Shown in pieces: positions 20,866 to 30,746 of a stretch of DNA of 33,642 bases; the stretch's first letter is position 1, and the number at the start of each line of letters is the position of its first letter. The translations under genes and the position numbers were made by a program. The notes under the pieces are model-generated. The model was not told where the DNA came from. It saw nothing but the letters and a program-made list of their open reading frames with translations, and did not search any database. Origin of the DNA: Bremia lactucae (lineage: Eukaryota > Oomycota > Peronosporomycetes > Peronosporales > Peronosporaceae); the NCBI RefSeq assembly GCF_004359215.1, contig NW_027152016.1, positions 24,456 to 58,097 on the forward strand. Reading direction: 5' to 3'.

Positions 20866-22394
20866 AAGGGTAACGTAGGTGGGGGGGGGGGGTCGTCTGC
20901 GAAGAAACCCACTCAACCACGCGGTAAAGGCAAGCGCCGCGTTAACACGCCGGCAGCGTCTAATGCCTTATTCGAAACACCGACAGCTATTGCTGCTGTG
21001 GCGTTAACTGCGCTTAAGGATCCATCCCACTTTAACAGTAAGGACGTTGATGCGATGCTCATTGTCGACTACAATGAGTCGACACCGTTGCCGTCACCTC
21101 ATAGTAGTGATGCGGACAACGAGCGCATGAGGAGTGATAATGCGGCAGTATTGCCCATCCAAACTTCTCTCATGGCTCACAACATGGAGACAGCATCGCT
21201 TACGAATGCTGTCACATCGGCTGCGCTGGACAGCGCTGCGACAGGTAATGAGAGCGCTGCCCATAAAGGCGCAGCTGCTTCTCCGTTACCTATAACCACA
21301 ACGCCTTATGCTCAGACCATAATCCATAATGGTTCTGAAATAGAGAATTCGGAGCCTAAAGCTCCGCCGACGACACGTGAAAGTGCTTAGTCGGTGTCAC
21401 AAGCCAGTCGTTAAGAACGTGGCTATGTGACGGGTGACATGCCAAAGATGCCCTCTTCATCTAAATGGCCTCGTCTAAACGGGCCAAGAGCGTCGCTCCT
21501 AGAGCGCGCTCTTGTAGACGCACATAATTATTATGGCGTCTTTAAATCATGGAGGCTCAGGGAAAATCGCATGGGAGTAATTTTTCGATCCCGGTCGTGT
21601 TGCGTTCAAATGAAACTCCCGGCCACTGCGAGGTGAAATTCCTGCGCCGCATTCATCCGCATTCCGATGCGATGAAACAGCGGTCGCAGCGAATTGATTT
21701 CGCCCGTTTGCGTGTGAAAGAAATCATGAGCGGTGCTGTACCCCCTGTTTCTTCTCACAACGCTACTTCTGCTAGTCCATTTGATACTAGTGAAGAGGCC
21801 TCAGCTGGTGCTCCTTTTCATAGGCAGCCACCAAGCCGGGCACATCAATATGTAGGGTATCGATCGGTTCCCAAGAGTAAAAACGCTTCGGGTAACCTCT
21901 TCATTGGACGAGGATCTGATACCTTTGCCTCACGGAGCGGTGGACAAGCAACCTTTCAATAAGGAAGCGTTGATTACCACCCGCATCCATCAGTGCAGGC
22001 GGCGCCCGATAGGAGTAGTGATCTCGCCCAACTACTCGCGGCTGCCTTACCGTCGTACGTTCTGTCACAGGCGTTAAGCGCTGTTGAATGACGCATTGCG
22101 GATCTCGAGGGTGAAGTCTCGCGACTGACCTCGGGTCTTGTTGATGTCCGAGCGAAGGCTCGTCAGGGTTATAAACGCCTGAAGACTCGCTTAGACCTCT
22201 TTGATAGAAAACTACTTAGGGATCCGCGTTACTCGCGTGATGTCCCTCGCTCTCCAAGTCCTGTTCCTGGTGGGAGGAGTCGGTCGTTTGATAGTTTTTC
22301 GCCTTCTCCGTCTCCCTCACCCGAACGACGCTCGACTCAGAGTCGGCGTCACCATCTGTCTCCTTCGACGGATGGGGTATGTGACCTCATTTGA
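20866..22394 (+). pseudogene. Antisense accessory gene of element V
   Basis: It occupies the same place and orientation as in elements II and IV. The first frame is open from 20866 to 21390 and has a basic KGKRRVNTPAAS, an Ala-rich AIAAVALTAL, then a Ser/Asp/Glu-rich part. No ATG fits its start. A middle part (21427-21962) is split over two frames. The C-terminal part runs from about 21975 to 22394 in one frame with a single TGA at 22089. It has a coiled coil (RIADLEGEVSRL, KRLKTRLDLFDRKLL) and a Ser-Arg/Ser-Pro-rich tail ending opposite VGRLKRY of pol. Similarity to the other copies is clear in layout but weak in sequence. Confidence 0.6.
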
Positions 22395-23359
22395 GTCTAA
22401 ATACCTTTTCAGACGACCCACCTAAAATACGGGGTGTGACTTGATATACGTGGGAAGGTTGAGTCTATAATTAAGGTCACAAACCTCTTCTACCACCGTT
22501 AAGGGACATTCTGTTTGACCATCGGTCTGAGTATGATCTGCGGTCGAGATGTGGAGCTTGCAACCTAACAGATCAAACACATGTCGCACAAACCCATACG
22601 TAAAACGTAGATACCCGTCTGATACTATGAACTCGGGCATCCCGTGTAGTCGCTAAACATGATCCAGGAACAAGAGAGCTGCCTACTTGCCTGTGATCGA
22701 TGTGTTAAATGGTGCTAAATGCACCATTTTGCTCAGTCTGTCTACAAAGACGACGAGCCCTGTCCAACCCTTATGATCGGGTTGCATGCGAAACATGAAG
22801 TCCAGACTTACTGACTTCCAACAATCCATTGGAATCGGTAATGGCTTCAGTGGCGCACTGCTAGACGGTGCAAGCTTAACGCGCTGACACTGCTTGCAAG
22901 AGCGAATATAGTTGGCCACCCATATATATAGGTGTGGCCACCAAATTCCTCGGACACTCGTAAGAATGTCTTTTCACGGCCCAGATGCCCGCTAGATGGA
23001 ACGTCATGAAGCTCGTGGAGGATCATCAGCTTGAGATCTGTGCCATGAGGCACATAGATTTTCAAGGGATCACAAGGTGACTGCTGATGCCATAACATGC
23101 CATCGCTGTAGCTAAAGCGAATTAGCTTAGGTTTCAGGTGCGACGGAAGGGAAACCTTTCGTCCACCGAAGCGACCCAACAGCAGGCGATTGTAGTCGTC
23201 TTGACTGTAGCTCTCTTTCATCACAGAGGCCAATGAGCTCGTCACGTGGTATGCCTTCATGGCTGCCAGCGTTGACGGCTGAAATTGTGCTTTCGCACTA
23301 TACACACTTTTCTGGTGTCTTACCTCGAAGTCTGGTCTGCGCGATAAAGCGTCTGCCAA
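22395..23359 (-). pseudogene. Integrase of element V (frameshifted, internal deletion)
   Basis: From right to left: the tether ADALSRRPDFEVR, the zinc domain HDVPSSGHLGREKTFL, then after a frame break near a TA repeat (22914-22945) RSCKQCQRVK and the first core Asp in VSLDFMF. A further piece (22422-22640) has FIVSDGYLRF and DGQTECPLTVVEEV. Directly afterwards the frame jumps to YRLNLPTYIKSHPVF, the GPY/F end, so the region in between is deleted. The next codon, Tyr in relatives (FYVGRL), is TAG. No chromodomain is recognised. Inactive. Confidence 0.8.
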
Positions 23360-23422
23360 GACATTCGACTTACACGGCCTATATTCAACTTCGAAATTAA
23401 ATTCAGAGAAGAATGTGAACCA

Positions 23423-23758
23423 TCATGCCATTCTAGGCGAGAGGTGCGGTGAGTTTATTGCGGTCCGCAGTGATTCGTAATCCGTATAAACCACAAATGG
23501 TTCGGTGCCCAGTAGGTGCACCCGAAACTTGACTAGAGCATACTCTATTAAAAGTAGCTCTTTGTCATGCACAGGGTAATTCAGTTCCGCGGCTTTTGAA
23601 AGCCGGGATGGATAAGAGATAACGCGGTCAACGCCGTCGTCATCCTTCTGCATGAGCGCGCTGCCGATTACAAAAATAATTGCATCGCAGACGATGCTAA
23701 AAGGCTTTTTCGCGTCTGGCAATGCCAAGACCGGTGCCTCTACAAAAGATTGCTTCAC
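23423..23758 (-). pseudogene. RNase H of element V
   Basis: The 111-codon frame carries FSIVCDAIIFVIGSALM, then LNYPVHDKELLLIEYALVKF and VVYTDYESLRTAINSPHL. The catalytic acidic residues (CDA, KELL, YTD) can be recognised. It follows RT after a frameshift near 23770-23870 and precedes the integrase tether. This domain removes the RNA strand during element replication. Disconnected from its neighbours, so not functional. Confidence 0.85.
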
Positions 23759-23870
23759 TGATGTGAACGCATCATCTTGTTCTTTTTACCAAACCCATTA
23801 TGTGTCCTTTTAAGGAGATCAGATAATGGTTTAGTTGCTCCTATGAAACAGATTGCAAGTTGACGTACAA

Positions 23871-24437
23871 TTAGGCGTCCTTTAAAGTCTGCAACACAGC
23901 GTCTAAATGACGCTTGTGCGACTCTATTGCGCTCAGCCCTTCCTCGGCCCTACTATGCACGTATACTACGAATACATCGTCAAAGTAATGGAACGCGTAA
24001 ACACGGTGCTGACGCATCACGGGATCCACCACTCGGTTGAATGTCGCTGGCTCGTTTTTCAAACCTTGAAGCATCACAAGCCACTCCCAAAGCATACCGC
24101 TTGGGGTGCTTATTGCCGTTTTGGCTACAACGGACTCTCTCATGAGTACCTGATCGTGGCCATCCTTTAAATTCAGCGAGGAAAAGATAGTTGACTTTCC
24201 CATGGAGTTTATCAAAACATCTTTCCGCTGGATTGGCGTTTGAGCCGGTGTGGTTGCCGTGTTCAGCTTATTGTAAGCATGAACCACGCGCCTTCCATCT
24301 GTGGCTTTACGCACACAAAAGGTCGGGCTGCAGTGAGGCGATTTGCTCTCACGCACATACCCCGACTTGGCTCGCTTGTCAAAGATTTCATCGATAAAAT
24401 CCACTTGTTCTTTCGGCAACGGCCATTGCTTCGTCAC
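23871..24437 (-). pseudogene. Reverse transcriptase of element V
   Basis: The open frame of 188 codons covers fingers and palm. QWPLPKEQVDFIDE starts it, then SPHCSPTFCVRKATDG, VVHAYNKLN, TPSGMLWEWLVMLQGLKNEP and the catalytic box YFDDVFV (residues 151-157). The first catalytic Asp, in the family's LDLxxG, is Asn89 here (SSLNLKDG), so the enzyme should be dead even apart from frameshifts. A DUF-like linker (24440-25050) joins it to the protease. Confidence 0.85.
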
Positions 24438-24726
24438 ACAATACTTCGTGCCAGATTAGAAGTCTATTTTGTGCTCGATGCCCCTTTCTGCTGGTAGGCG
24501 GCTTGGCACTTCTTTTAGGAAACACCGCGATGTTTCCACAGAACCTCAAACAACGGACTGTTTCTCAAGGCATCCTAGCCTTGAGCAGGGTACCGTTTAT
24601 TTTTGTCCGTTTCTAGGACGCTCTCGTCCATTATGGACGACGAGCAACAGTCCACCAAGTTCTCTTTGGACCTGGTGTGACTATTTCGTGAATCTTTCCT
24701 TCCTTTAATTTGGCAAGGAACAAATT

Positions 24727-25820
24727 TCACAACATCTCCGGGGAATTTACTATCTCCTCGGCAGATATAAAGAATTGCAGGAGCACCTCAACCGAGGATG
24801 CCTCCGCAATTTCGTCTTTGACGACCTCGAACACCTCGTTCGAGGGCCTATCCTCTTTAAAACGATCTGATCCAAAAGTTACTCGTTTAGACGTGCCTTT
24901 GATCGCCCTAATCTGTCGGGAAATCGTTCTTCGAGTCGCTTTGACCATTGACTGGGAAGCGGGTGCCGTTGCTCTCCTGGCTAACGCACCTCTTCCAACC
25001 GCACCAGTGTGCCGGTTCATGCGACGCTTGACTTCCTGTCAGCTCGCTGTCTACTACCACAGGCTCTCGGCTCTGTGCAAGACTATAGGACACATGCCTA
25101 CTTGTCAATGTACTTTTCACTTTCTCAGTCTCTACGAGCTGGGTAGGTATTGGTTACGTTTGAAATCTTGTCAACCCTCAGCTGTATTCGACACGGCATC
25201 AGTTGCATATGCCTCTCGCAGGAGCACATCCTTTCCGGTGTCCTGTGTAGAGTTCGCAGCTGTGCGTGTACGCCAGTCTATCCATGGTTGGTGTTTTGCT
25301 AACCATGGCATGCCTAGGATGGGGTCATATGGAATCTTCATACCTAGCACTGTGAATATCTCTTTACAAGAGAAGTCACTAAAGCTGAAGGTGAGTTCTA
25401 CCTAAACTCCCTTAGACTTAACGAGCACCCCGTTCGCTAAAAGAACGGTCGCCTCTTCCCGCTCGCCATCCTGGCATAGCGACTCAGACATCGCTGGTCT
25501 CTTTCTTAGAGCCGCGAGTTTTACAAAACTTTGTGATGCACCCGAATCCACAAGGAGTGTCATCACCTGGTCATAGCCTCGTACTTGAGCGCTGTAGACC
25601 AGCAGGGTTGAGGTCCGAAACTTTAAGACCTCAGGAACTATACTACCCATTTGTTCTACATTTCTTAACGCAGGGGTAGCTTCAGAGTCCGCGTCAGTAG
25701 GGCATCCCGCCTCTTCAGTGGTCGATACAGAACTCATGCGTCTCGCAAGTTGGTTCTTGCCATCGCCTTTTGGGTAGGGTGGGCATATTTGCCACAGCAG
25801 GGACCCTGGCATAGCAGCGA
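24727..25820 (-). pseudogene. Aspartic protease and protease-RT linker of element V
   Basis: The open frame 25402-25812 contains TLLVDSGASQSFVKL, with the catalytic Asp89 in a DSGAS box, a usual variant in this group. The C-terminal half follows in another frame near 25290-25340 as DPILGMPWLAKHQPWIDW. 24727-25020 is a linker frame without recognisable motifs. In a live element the protease cuts Gag-Pol into mature parts. The protease frame is +1 relative to the zinc-knuckle frame of Gag just upstream. Confidence 0.75.
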
Positions 25821-26760
25821 GCCATCATATGGCCGCGCCTGCCGCATTTGTAACAGACAACGTCTGCAGTGTTCAACTCCATGGGAGTGGCATCTGGCCT
25901 TCGGCCGACGGCTTATACCAAGCTATCTCCGAGGCACTGTCGGAAAATTGCTCCTCAACTAATGCAATTTGGATTGCCTCTTCCATCGTCGACGGCACCT
26001 TTTTGAAAAGGGCCTGTCAAGATGGGCCATGCCGTAGTCCGTTCCTAGACGTGGGTACCTTGATGTGCTCCGGAATCGGACCTACGGTAATGGATGCCGA
26101 CAGCGAGCGCATCTCCTGCACATACTCTTGCAGGGATCAGTTGTACAGTTGCACTTCTAAAAAGCGCGCCTGAAGCAAAAATTCGTTTACAGCGGCTAAT
26201 ACATGGCGCCAAACTTTGCTTTTAAAGATCGCCCAGGAATAAAATGCCTTGTCCGCCATAAGCGCCAAGAAAGCCCACAACGAGGCCTTGCCGCGCAAAT
26301 AAGAAAAGGCGTACGACACCATCCGGCTGTCGTCATGAGCTGCACGACACCGCATTACTCTACGGCTAGCAGCCGGCGAACAATCGTGTGCGCTGCAGTT
26401 CCATCGAACTTGGGCGAGTCCATCCGAATAGACCTCAGCTGACGCGGCCGGGCAGAGAGCGTCTCGATAGTCCATTTGAGAGTCTCGCTCCGAGCCTGCT
26501 CATGCCTAAGCTTATCCTAAGTCTGAGTGACGGACTCCGCCACAGCATGGCCCTGTGCCTCCCTCGGACGCGGCTCTCAGCTGTTCGAGCACGAGAATGT
26601 CTCAAACTGCTCCAACTGAGCAGCATGATGCTCAGGAGGAATTCTTAAGAGCCTCGTCAGGGCTTGTTCACCAAGTCCCTGCGCCAAGTGCCCTGCCACC
26701 TATCGTTGATGTTCGGTGAGGTGAAGCAAATGAGCTTTATCAATGTTGAGACACATCCTC
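25715..26760 (-). pseudogene. gag of element V with CCHC zinc knuckle
   Basis: The capsid-like part is at 26137-26475 (MVSYAFSYLRGKASLWAF, then FYSWAIFKSKVWRHV) and continues in another frame towards 25860 (VPSTMEEAIQIAL). A zinc knuckle CYKCGRRGHMMARC is encoded at 25814-25855, and that frame ends with TGA at 25715. Upstream, 26480-26760 is the degraded N-terminus. The knuckle binds element RNA. Frame changes inside the gene show decay, but domain order is standard. Confidence 0.8.
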
Positions 26761-26794
26761 ACGTACACAAGCAGAGATGCGGGTCCTGTGAAGG

Positions 26795-26809
26795 ATATCA
26801 ATGCTACCA
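26795..26809 (-). other. tRNA primer-binding site of element V
   Basis: On the minus strand TGGTAGCATTGATAT starts two bases after the LTR end. It shares the first eight bases with elements III and IV. Confidence 0.7.
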
Positions 26810-26811
26810 AG

Positions 26812-27372
26812 TGTAGGCGGGCACGTCGTAACGCGGCCACGCTCTACTTAGACACACACCCTAGCACAGCGAGGAAGCGGTTAGACCGTCTTCTCTTGCG
26901 TGCAGTGAGGTAGTTGTGGTGGGTGCCTTAGCGACCTCACCCAACGCACTAAGTACTCTAGTAAAGTGTCGTCACGGGAGCGGTAATCCGACTTCTCGTG
27001 CGCACTTTCTAAGTAGAAAGAAGTTTTCAGACTGATTTATATTTAATCGCATTAAATATAAATGCCTATTATTACCAATCAAAAATGTCATCTCTGTAGG
27101 TAAGAGTAATATGAATAGCGAGCGTATCTCTCCACATACCTCGCGTAAAGGATGACGCTAGCCGTTATCACGGATGACGCTAGGCGTCATTTCTCCTAAT
27201 GTGAATGCACCTATGTGCATCACATACGCAAGGGTTGGTCACAAATGTGAAATACACCCGAGTGGGGTGGGTCTAAATACTTTATTTAAGTAATTAACCA
27301 TCCCCTTAAGGTCACCAAGTGTACTTAACGAAGAATGTGTAACATTAGGGCAACTTTAGCCCGTTCATTACA
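26812..27372 (-). repeat. LTR-beta, 5' LTR of element V
   Basis: On the plus strand it runs from TGTAGGCGGGCACG to about GCCCGTTCATTACA, 561 bp. It has repeated GGATGACGCTAGCCGT / GGATGACGCTAGGCGT motifs near 27150-27190. It is much closer to the copy at 9933-10449 than to the partner LTR at 20254. Confidence 0.85.
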
Positions 27373-27516
27373 TACACAAGGGTGGGGCACAATGTGAACT
27401 ACACCCAAGTGGTAGGTACAATTACATAACTTAAGTAATTGACCATTCCCTGCAGTACACAACATGTACTAAAGGGGATTGTGTAGCATCAGGGCAACTT
27501 TATCCCGTTTCACGAT
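27373..27516 (-). repeat. LTR-beta end fragment in tandem
   Basis: About 144 bp repeat the terminal part of LTR-beta once more (ACACAAGGGTGGGGCACA to GGGCAACTTTATCCCG). This suggests that element V inserted into, or recombined with, an older LTR-beta. Confidence 0.75.
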
Positions 27517-28284
27517 GCATAAGGAGGAGAAAACAAATCGGATTGTAGCTCGGATCCCTTTCCTAAAGAGCAGCATATGCTGCGTAGGTAAATTGCAAGA
27601 AAGCCTACGATTGCTTTGGAGCAACAAACATAGAGCTTTTTTCTAGTATAGTGAGAACATATCTGGTCGGGGTTTTGCGACGTTGATTTGTTTTGTGAGA
27701 TTCGTATAAGTTTCATGGAAGAGAGCAGACTATTGTATCCATCCTGTTGCGGTGGCCAGTAAGGCTATATAACATACACATGTAGGTGACATCGACTTAA
27801 AACGATAGATGTTACAAGTTTTATTGGTCAAGTATAGCGAGTCTGCCTTTATAAGAACAGCGACATTGCATGCAAGCTATCGAAAGCTTGCAGTATTTTT
27901 CAAGAAACACCGATGAAATTATTGGAGCATGGCGGTGAGCTATTTGAAAGAATTACAATCATGCATCGGCTTCTAAATTCTCGTTGTGACGAAAACTAAT
28001 AAGCGGAACAGAAATTCTTGTTTGAAACACGTTATGTCTGTCGCGAAGCTACCTCGCTCTTAAAGTCAGAGGAAGACTTTCAGACTCAGAGAGTCACTTC
28101 ATTCTATTGAACTAATGGGTTTAACAACTCAGGGAGTCGTACAAGCTATTAAAGCTTAAGGAATCCTAGTTCAAGGGATTCAGGGGTTCGTAGAACCAAG
28201 TGGCAACTAGTGCCCAAGAGAATATACCTTAGAAAGGCTTCTATCTCTTACAGATCAATGCGCAAGCCTTAGGAAGGCACTTAA
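27517..28284. other. Unique spacer, nothing recognised
   Basis: Only short open frames are present, none with family features. It ends at the CTTAA target duplication of the solo LTR. Confidence 0.5.
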
Positions 28285-28730
28285 TGTATCGGGACACTAC
28301 GACTTGTACTGCTTCAGTGCAAGTCCACTTCGCACTGCTTCAGTTGCGAGTGGTGCCTTACGTAATTTCACGAACACTAGTACGTGCAGAGGAAGACTTC
28401 TCTTAAAGGTAATTAGCTTAAAGAGGGTAAAATGAGAACTGTATTTATATAATTAAGTATCTCTTCTTTCAATCTGTTAACTCTAACTTAATTATAACTA
28501 ATACTAAACATGCAACTGAATTCTTATCTTATCTGTCTCTCTCTTTTGTTTATCTCTACAGCTGATTAGTCTACGGAATAAATAGATATAATGGCCTATT
28601 CATATTTATGGATAAGAATTCTGAACATTACTATATAAAGTAATATCCCCAAGTATTATCTACCTTTTAGATAATTTATTAATTAACAATCTTAAAGTGC
28701 TAATTTCATTTAACGATATAACCCGTTACA
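28285..28730 (-). repeat. Solo LTR-alpha with perfect 5-bp target duplication
   Basis: On the plus strand it runs from TGTATCGGGACAC to GATATAACCCGTTACA, 446 bp. CTTAA flanks it at 28280-28284 and 28731-28735. No internal element sequence remains on either side. It confirms both the LTR-alpha ends and the 5-bp target duplication expected for Ty3/gypsy elements. Confidence 0.93.
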
Positions 28731-29381
28731 CTTAATGCTATTAGATCAAAAGGGGAACTGCACTTTATTTAATTATTTAAATCTTAAAACCTTACCCTAG
28801 CTACTTAAAAATAGATTTCTGCCGCCAGATTTATATCTGGCGGCGAACCGCATTTGTTACCCTTAATATAAGGGATTTAAGTAACTAACTATTTTAAAAT
28901 TAGATAAAAGGGTATTTCACTCATAAAGTAAATGTACCATTATGAACTTACCCTTATTATATTTCAAAAAAGATTTCCGCCATCAGCTTTTCTATCTAGT
29001 GGCGACCATTTGTATTTCCCTATAAACGGGATTTTAATGAACCACAACAACGGCTCTCCAACCGTATGTGTGTCCCCTTACAATGTCTAATGACTTTTAT
29101 ACAATATTCTAAGGAATTTTATTATTTCAACCTATTATAAGAATTGTCTGACTCTTCAAGAAGATTTTACCACCAAACACGATTCTATGGTTGTTGGAAG
29201 TGGTGTGTCTTTATTACAGATGGGAAATTTTTGCGTCGAATTAGTTAGGTCACGTGCTTACGAGATAACACATCCTTCGCAAATGAGCCGTCTTCACAGA
29301 AATTTCGGTGATACTGTGTTTACATTACGTACAAAATTAACAATTTTACAAAGAATCCTTTGCATTGCGCAACATGCGACT
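28731..29381. other. AT-rich 3' flank of the bZIP gene
   Basis: No gene is present. Two diverged direct repeats with a hairpin core lie here (separate entry). It includes the likely 3' flank of the bZIP gene at its right end. Confidence 0.5.
28806..29050. repeat. Pair of diverged direct repeats with hairpin
   Basis: The unit at about 28806-28885 recurs in diverged form at about 28967-29050: both carry AGATTTC(T/C)G(C)C, a hairpin, then GCGA and CATTTGT. In the first unit the hairpin is perfect (GCCGCCAGAT at 28821-28830, ATCTGGCGGC at 28835-28844, loop 4). In the second only about five pairs remain. Confidence 0.6.
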
Positions 29382-30746
29382 CTAATCTTCTCTAATTGGT
29401 TTGCAGTCGGGCGTGACGAGAGCTCTCTGAAAGACGTACGACACATCTTCAAAATTACCGAGAAGACTCAGCATTGGGGAAATCATATCGGCTTGTCCAT
29501 GCACTCGGATCACTTTATTTGTGACGCTGTCCCACCCAAATACCACCGAGCCACGCATGGAGAATTTCGTACCTAGAAGCTTGACTGCGAGAGGCGACCA
29601 CACACCACCATTGGCGCCACCAGCTCCATCGCTGTTAAGGTGTGGAAACGCACGGCACAATGTATTATTCGTGATGCTCACGCATGTAGTCGTTCGAGCA
29701 ACCAGTGTACCAGGCGCTGACGTCGTCAATCCTTTCAGGTCCACCCGCAAGTCTTCAAAGTACAGAGCAAAAAGCTCCCAGCACCCAAAGTGGGCATCCA
29801 CACCAAAATAGGAGCCCACTACGACATCGGGAGCCATGATCGTGTCGAGAAACTTGTAGGCGGTTTTGCTAAATATAATCGGGGACGAAATGTAGTAGTT
29901 AAAGTGGCGGAAATACTCGGACACGAAAGCCCAATTGGTCCGAGTCGTTGGAAGGGGTGCAGCCATGTTGCATTTGACTTCAAGTTGCCCAATTTCAAAC
30001 TTGAGCTTGACGATGGCAACCTCGATTTCGGTCTGGGCTTTCAGCTGCCGCTCTCGGTACCGGGCTTGGTTAATACGACAGCGCTCCCGATGCCGTTTTT
30101 TCTTTCGTAACGCGTCGGCCACTATGGTTTGTTGCAGTGCAGGAGTGACGCGATGCTTAGTTCCTTGGATGCCTATAAACATGTTATTGACAGCCTCAAG
30201 GTCGGACAGAAGGCATGTCACGCTTCTACGATTCGACGAGATACCAGTGTGTCTAGACATCGCGGGAGCCGATCCTTCAAGGGCGTCAGGTATAGGCACC
30301 TTGGTGTGGATGAGGCTCGTTCTCTCGGTCTCGTTAGCAATCGAGTTCGATGCTTGGCGGAAAGGATGCTGATGGTGATGATGGGACTGAGGGAAAGTGC
30401 TGCTAGCACGCGAATTGGCATGGGTATTCCACGTTGAGCGCTGCATGACATTGCCGATGACAGAGTCACTCAGTGTAGAGCTGTTGGGCGGAATGGTGGC
30501 ACAAAAATGCATTGGAATTGGACGATCGCTGGATGAAAAGGAATTGGAAAGTGGCGCTGAGGTGTTCAAGCGCAGGTTGACAGTTCGAAGTACGGTACTC
30601 CTCCGTATGGTACGGTACGGCTTGTCACGATGCAGAACTCGTTGAACGTGGCCTGCAAGTAAGTCAGCGGTGGACAGCGTACTTGTCAGTAACGAATGGA
30701 CGGGGTCGGGTGTACATCGTGCGTCGAAGAAACTAAATGTATGCAT
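29382..30746 (-). CDS. bZIP-like transcription factor, oomycete type
   Basis: The intact frame of 454 residues starts with an ATG at 30746. The N-terminal ~200 residues are Ser/Thr-rich and low in structure, with a His cluster (HHHHQH, 122-127). The basic region spans 214-234 (RKKKRHRERCRINQARYRERQ). A short zipper with Ile241, Leu248 and Leu255 spaced by seven follows. The DNA-contact signature NxxAAxxCR of classical bZIPs is replaced by NQARYRERQ, a form seen in many oomycete bZIP-like proteins. Residues ~270-445 form the conserved C-terminal region of these proteins (FVSEYFRHFNYYISSP, VVVGSYFGVDAHFGCWELF). The inferred role is nuclear DNA binding; its targets are unknown. It is the only intact gene right of the transposon block. 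Confidence 0.85.
   Translation of the reverse strand: MHTFSFFDARCTPDPVHSLLTSTLSTADLLAGHVQRVLHRDKPYRTIRRSTVLRTVNLRLNTSAPLSNSFSSSDRPIPMHFCATIPPNSSTLSDSVIGNVMQRSTWNTHANSRASSTFPQSHHHHQHPFRQASNSIANETERTSLIHTKVPIPDALEGSAPAMSRHTGISSNRRSVTCLLSDLEAVNNMFIGIQGTKHRVTPALQQTIVADALRKKKRHRERCRINQARYRERQLKAQTEIEVAIVKLKFEIGQLEVKCNMAAPLPTTRTNWAFVSEYFRHFNYYISSPIIFSKTAYKFLDTIMAPDVVVGSYFGVDAHFGCWELFALYFEDLRVDLKGLTTSAPGTLVARTTTCVSITNNTLCRAFPHLNSDGAGGANGGVWSPLAVKLLGTKFSMRGSVVFGWDSVTNKVIRVHGQADMISPMLSLLGNFEDVSYVFQRALVTPDCKPIRED

Larger units (their letters stand above)
20254..27372 (-). mobile_element. Element V: near full-length minus-strand chromovirus with LTR-beta
   Basis: About 7.1 kb. Reading the minus strand: 5' LTR-beta (26812-27372), primer-binding site, Gag with zinc knuckle, protease, RT, RNase H, integrase with an internal deletion, then 3' LTR-beta (20254-20740). 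A plus-strand accessory gene lies between integrase and 3' LTR. No matching target duplication was found, and the two LTRs differ strongly. Confidence 0.85.

Noticed and set aside
29187..30437. Plus-strand frames opposite the bZIP gene.
   Set aside because: No family features; explained by codon bias of the intact minus-strand gene.
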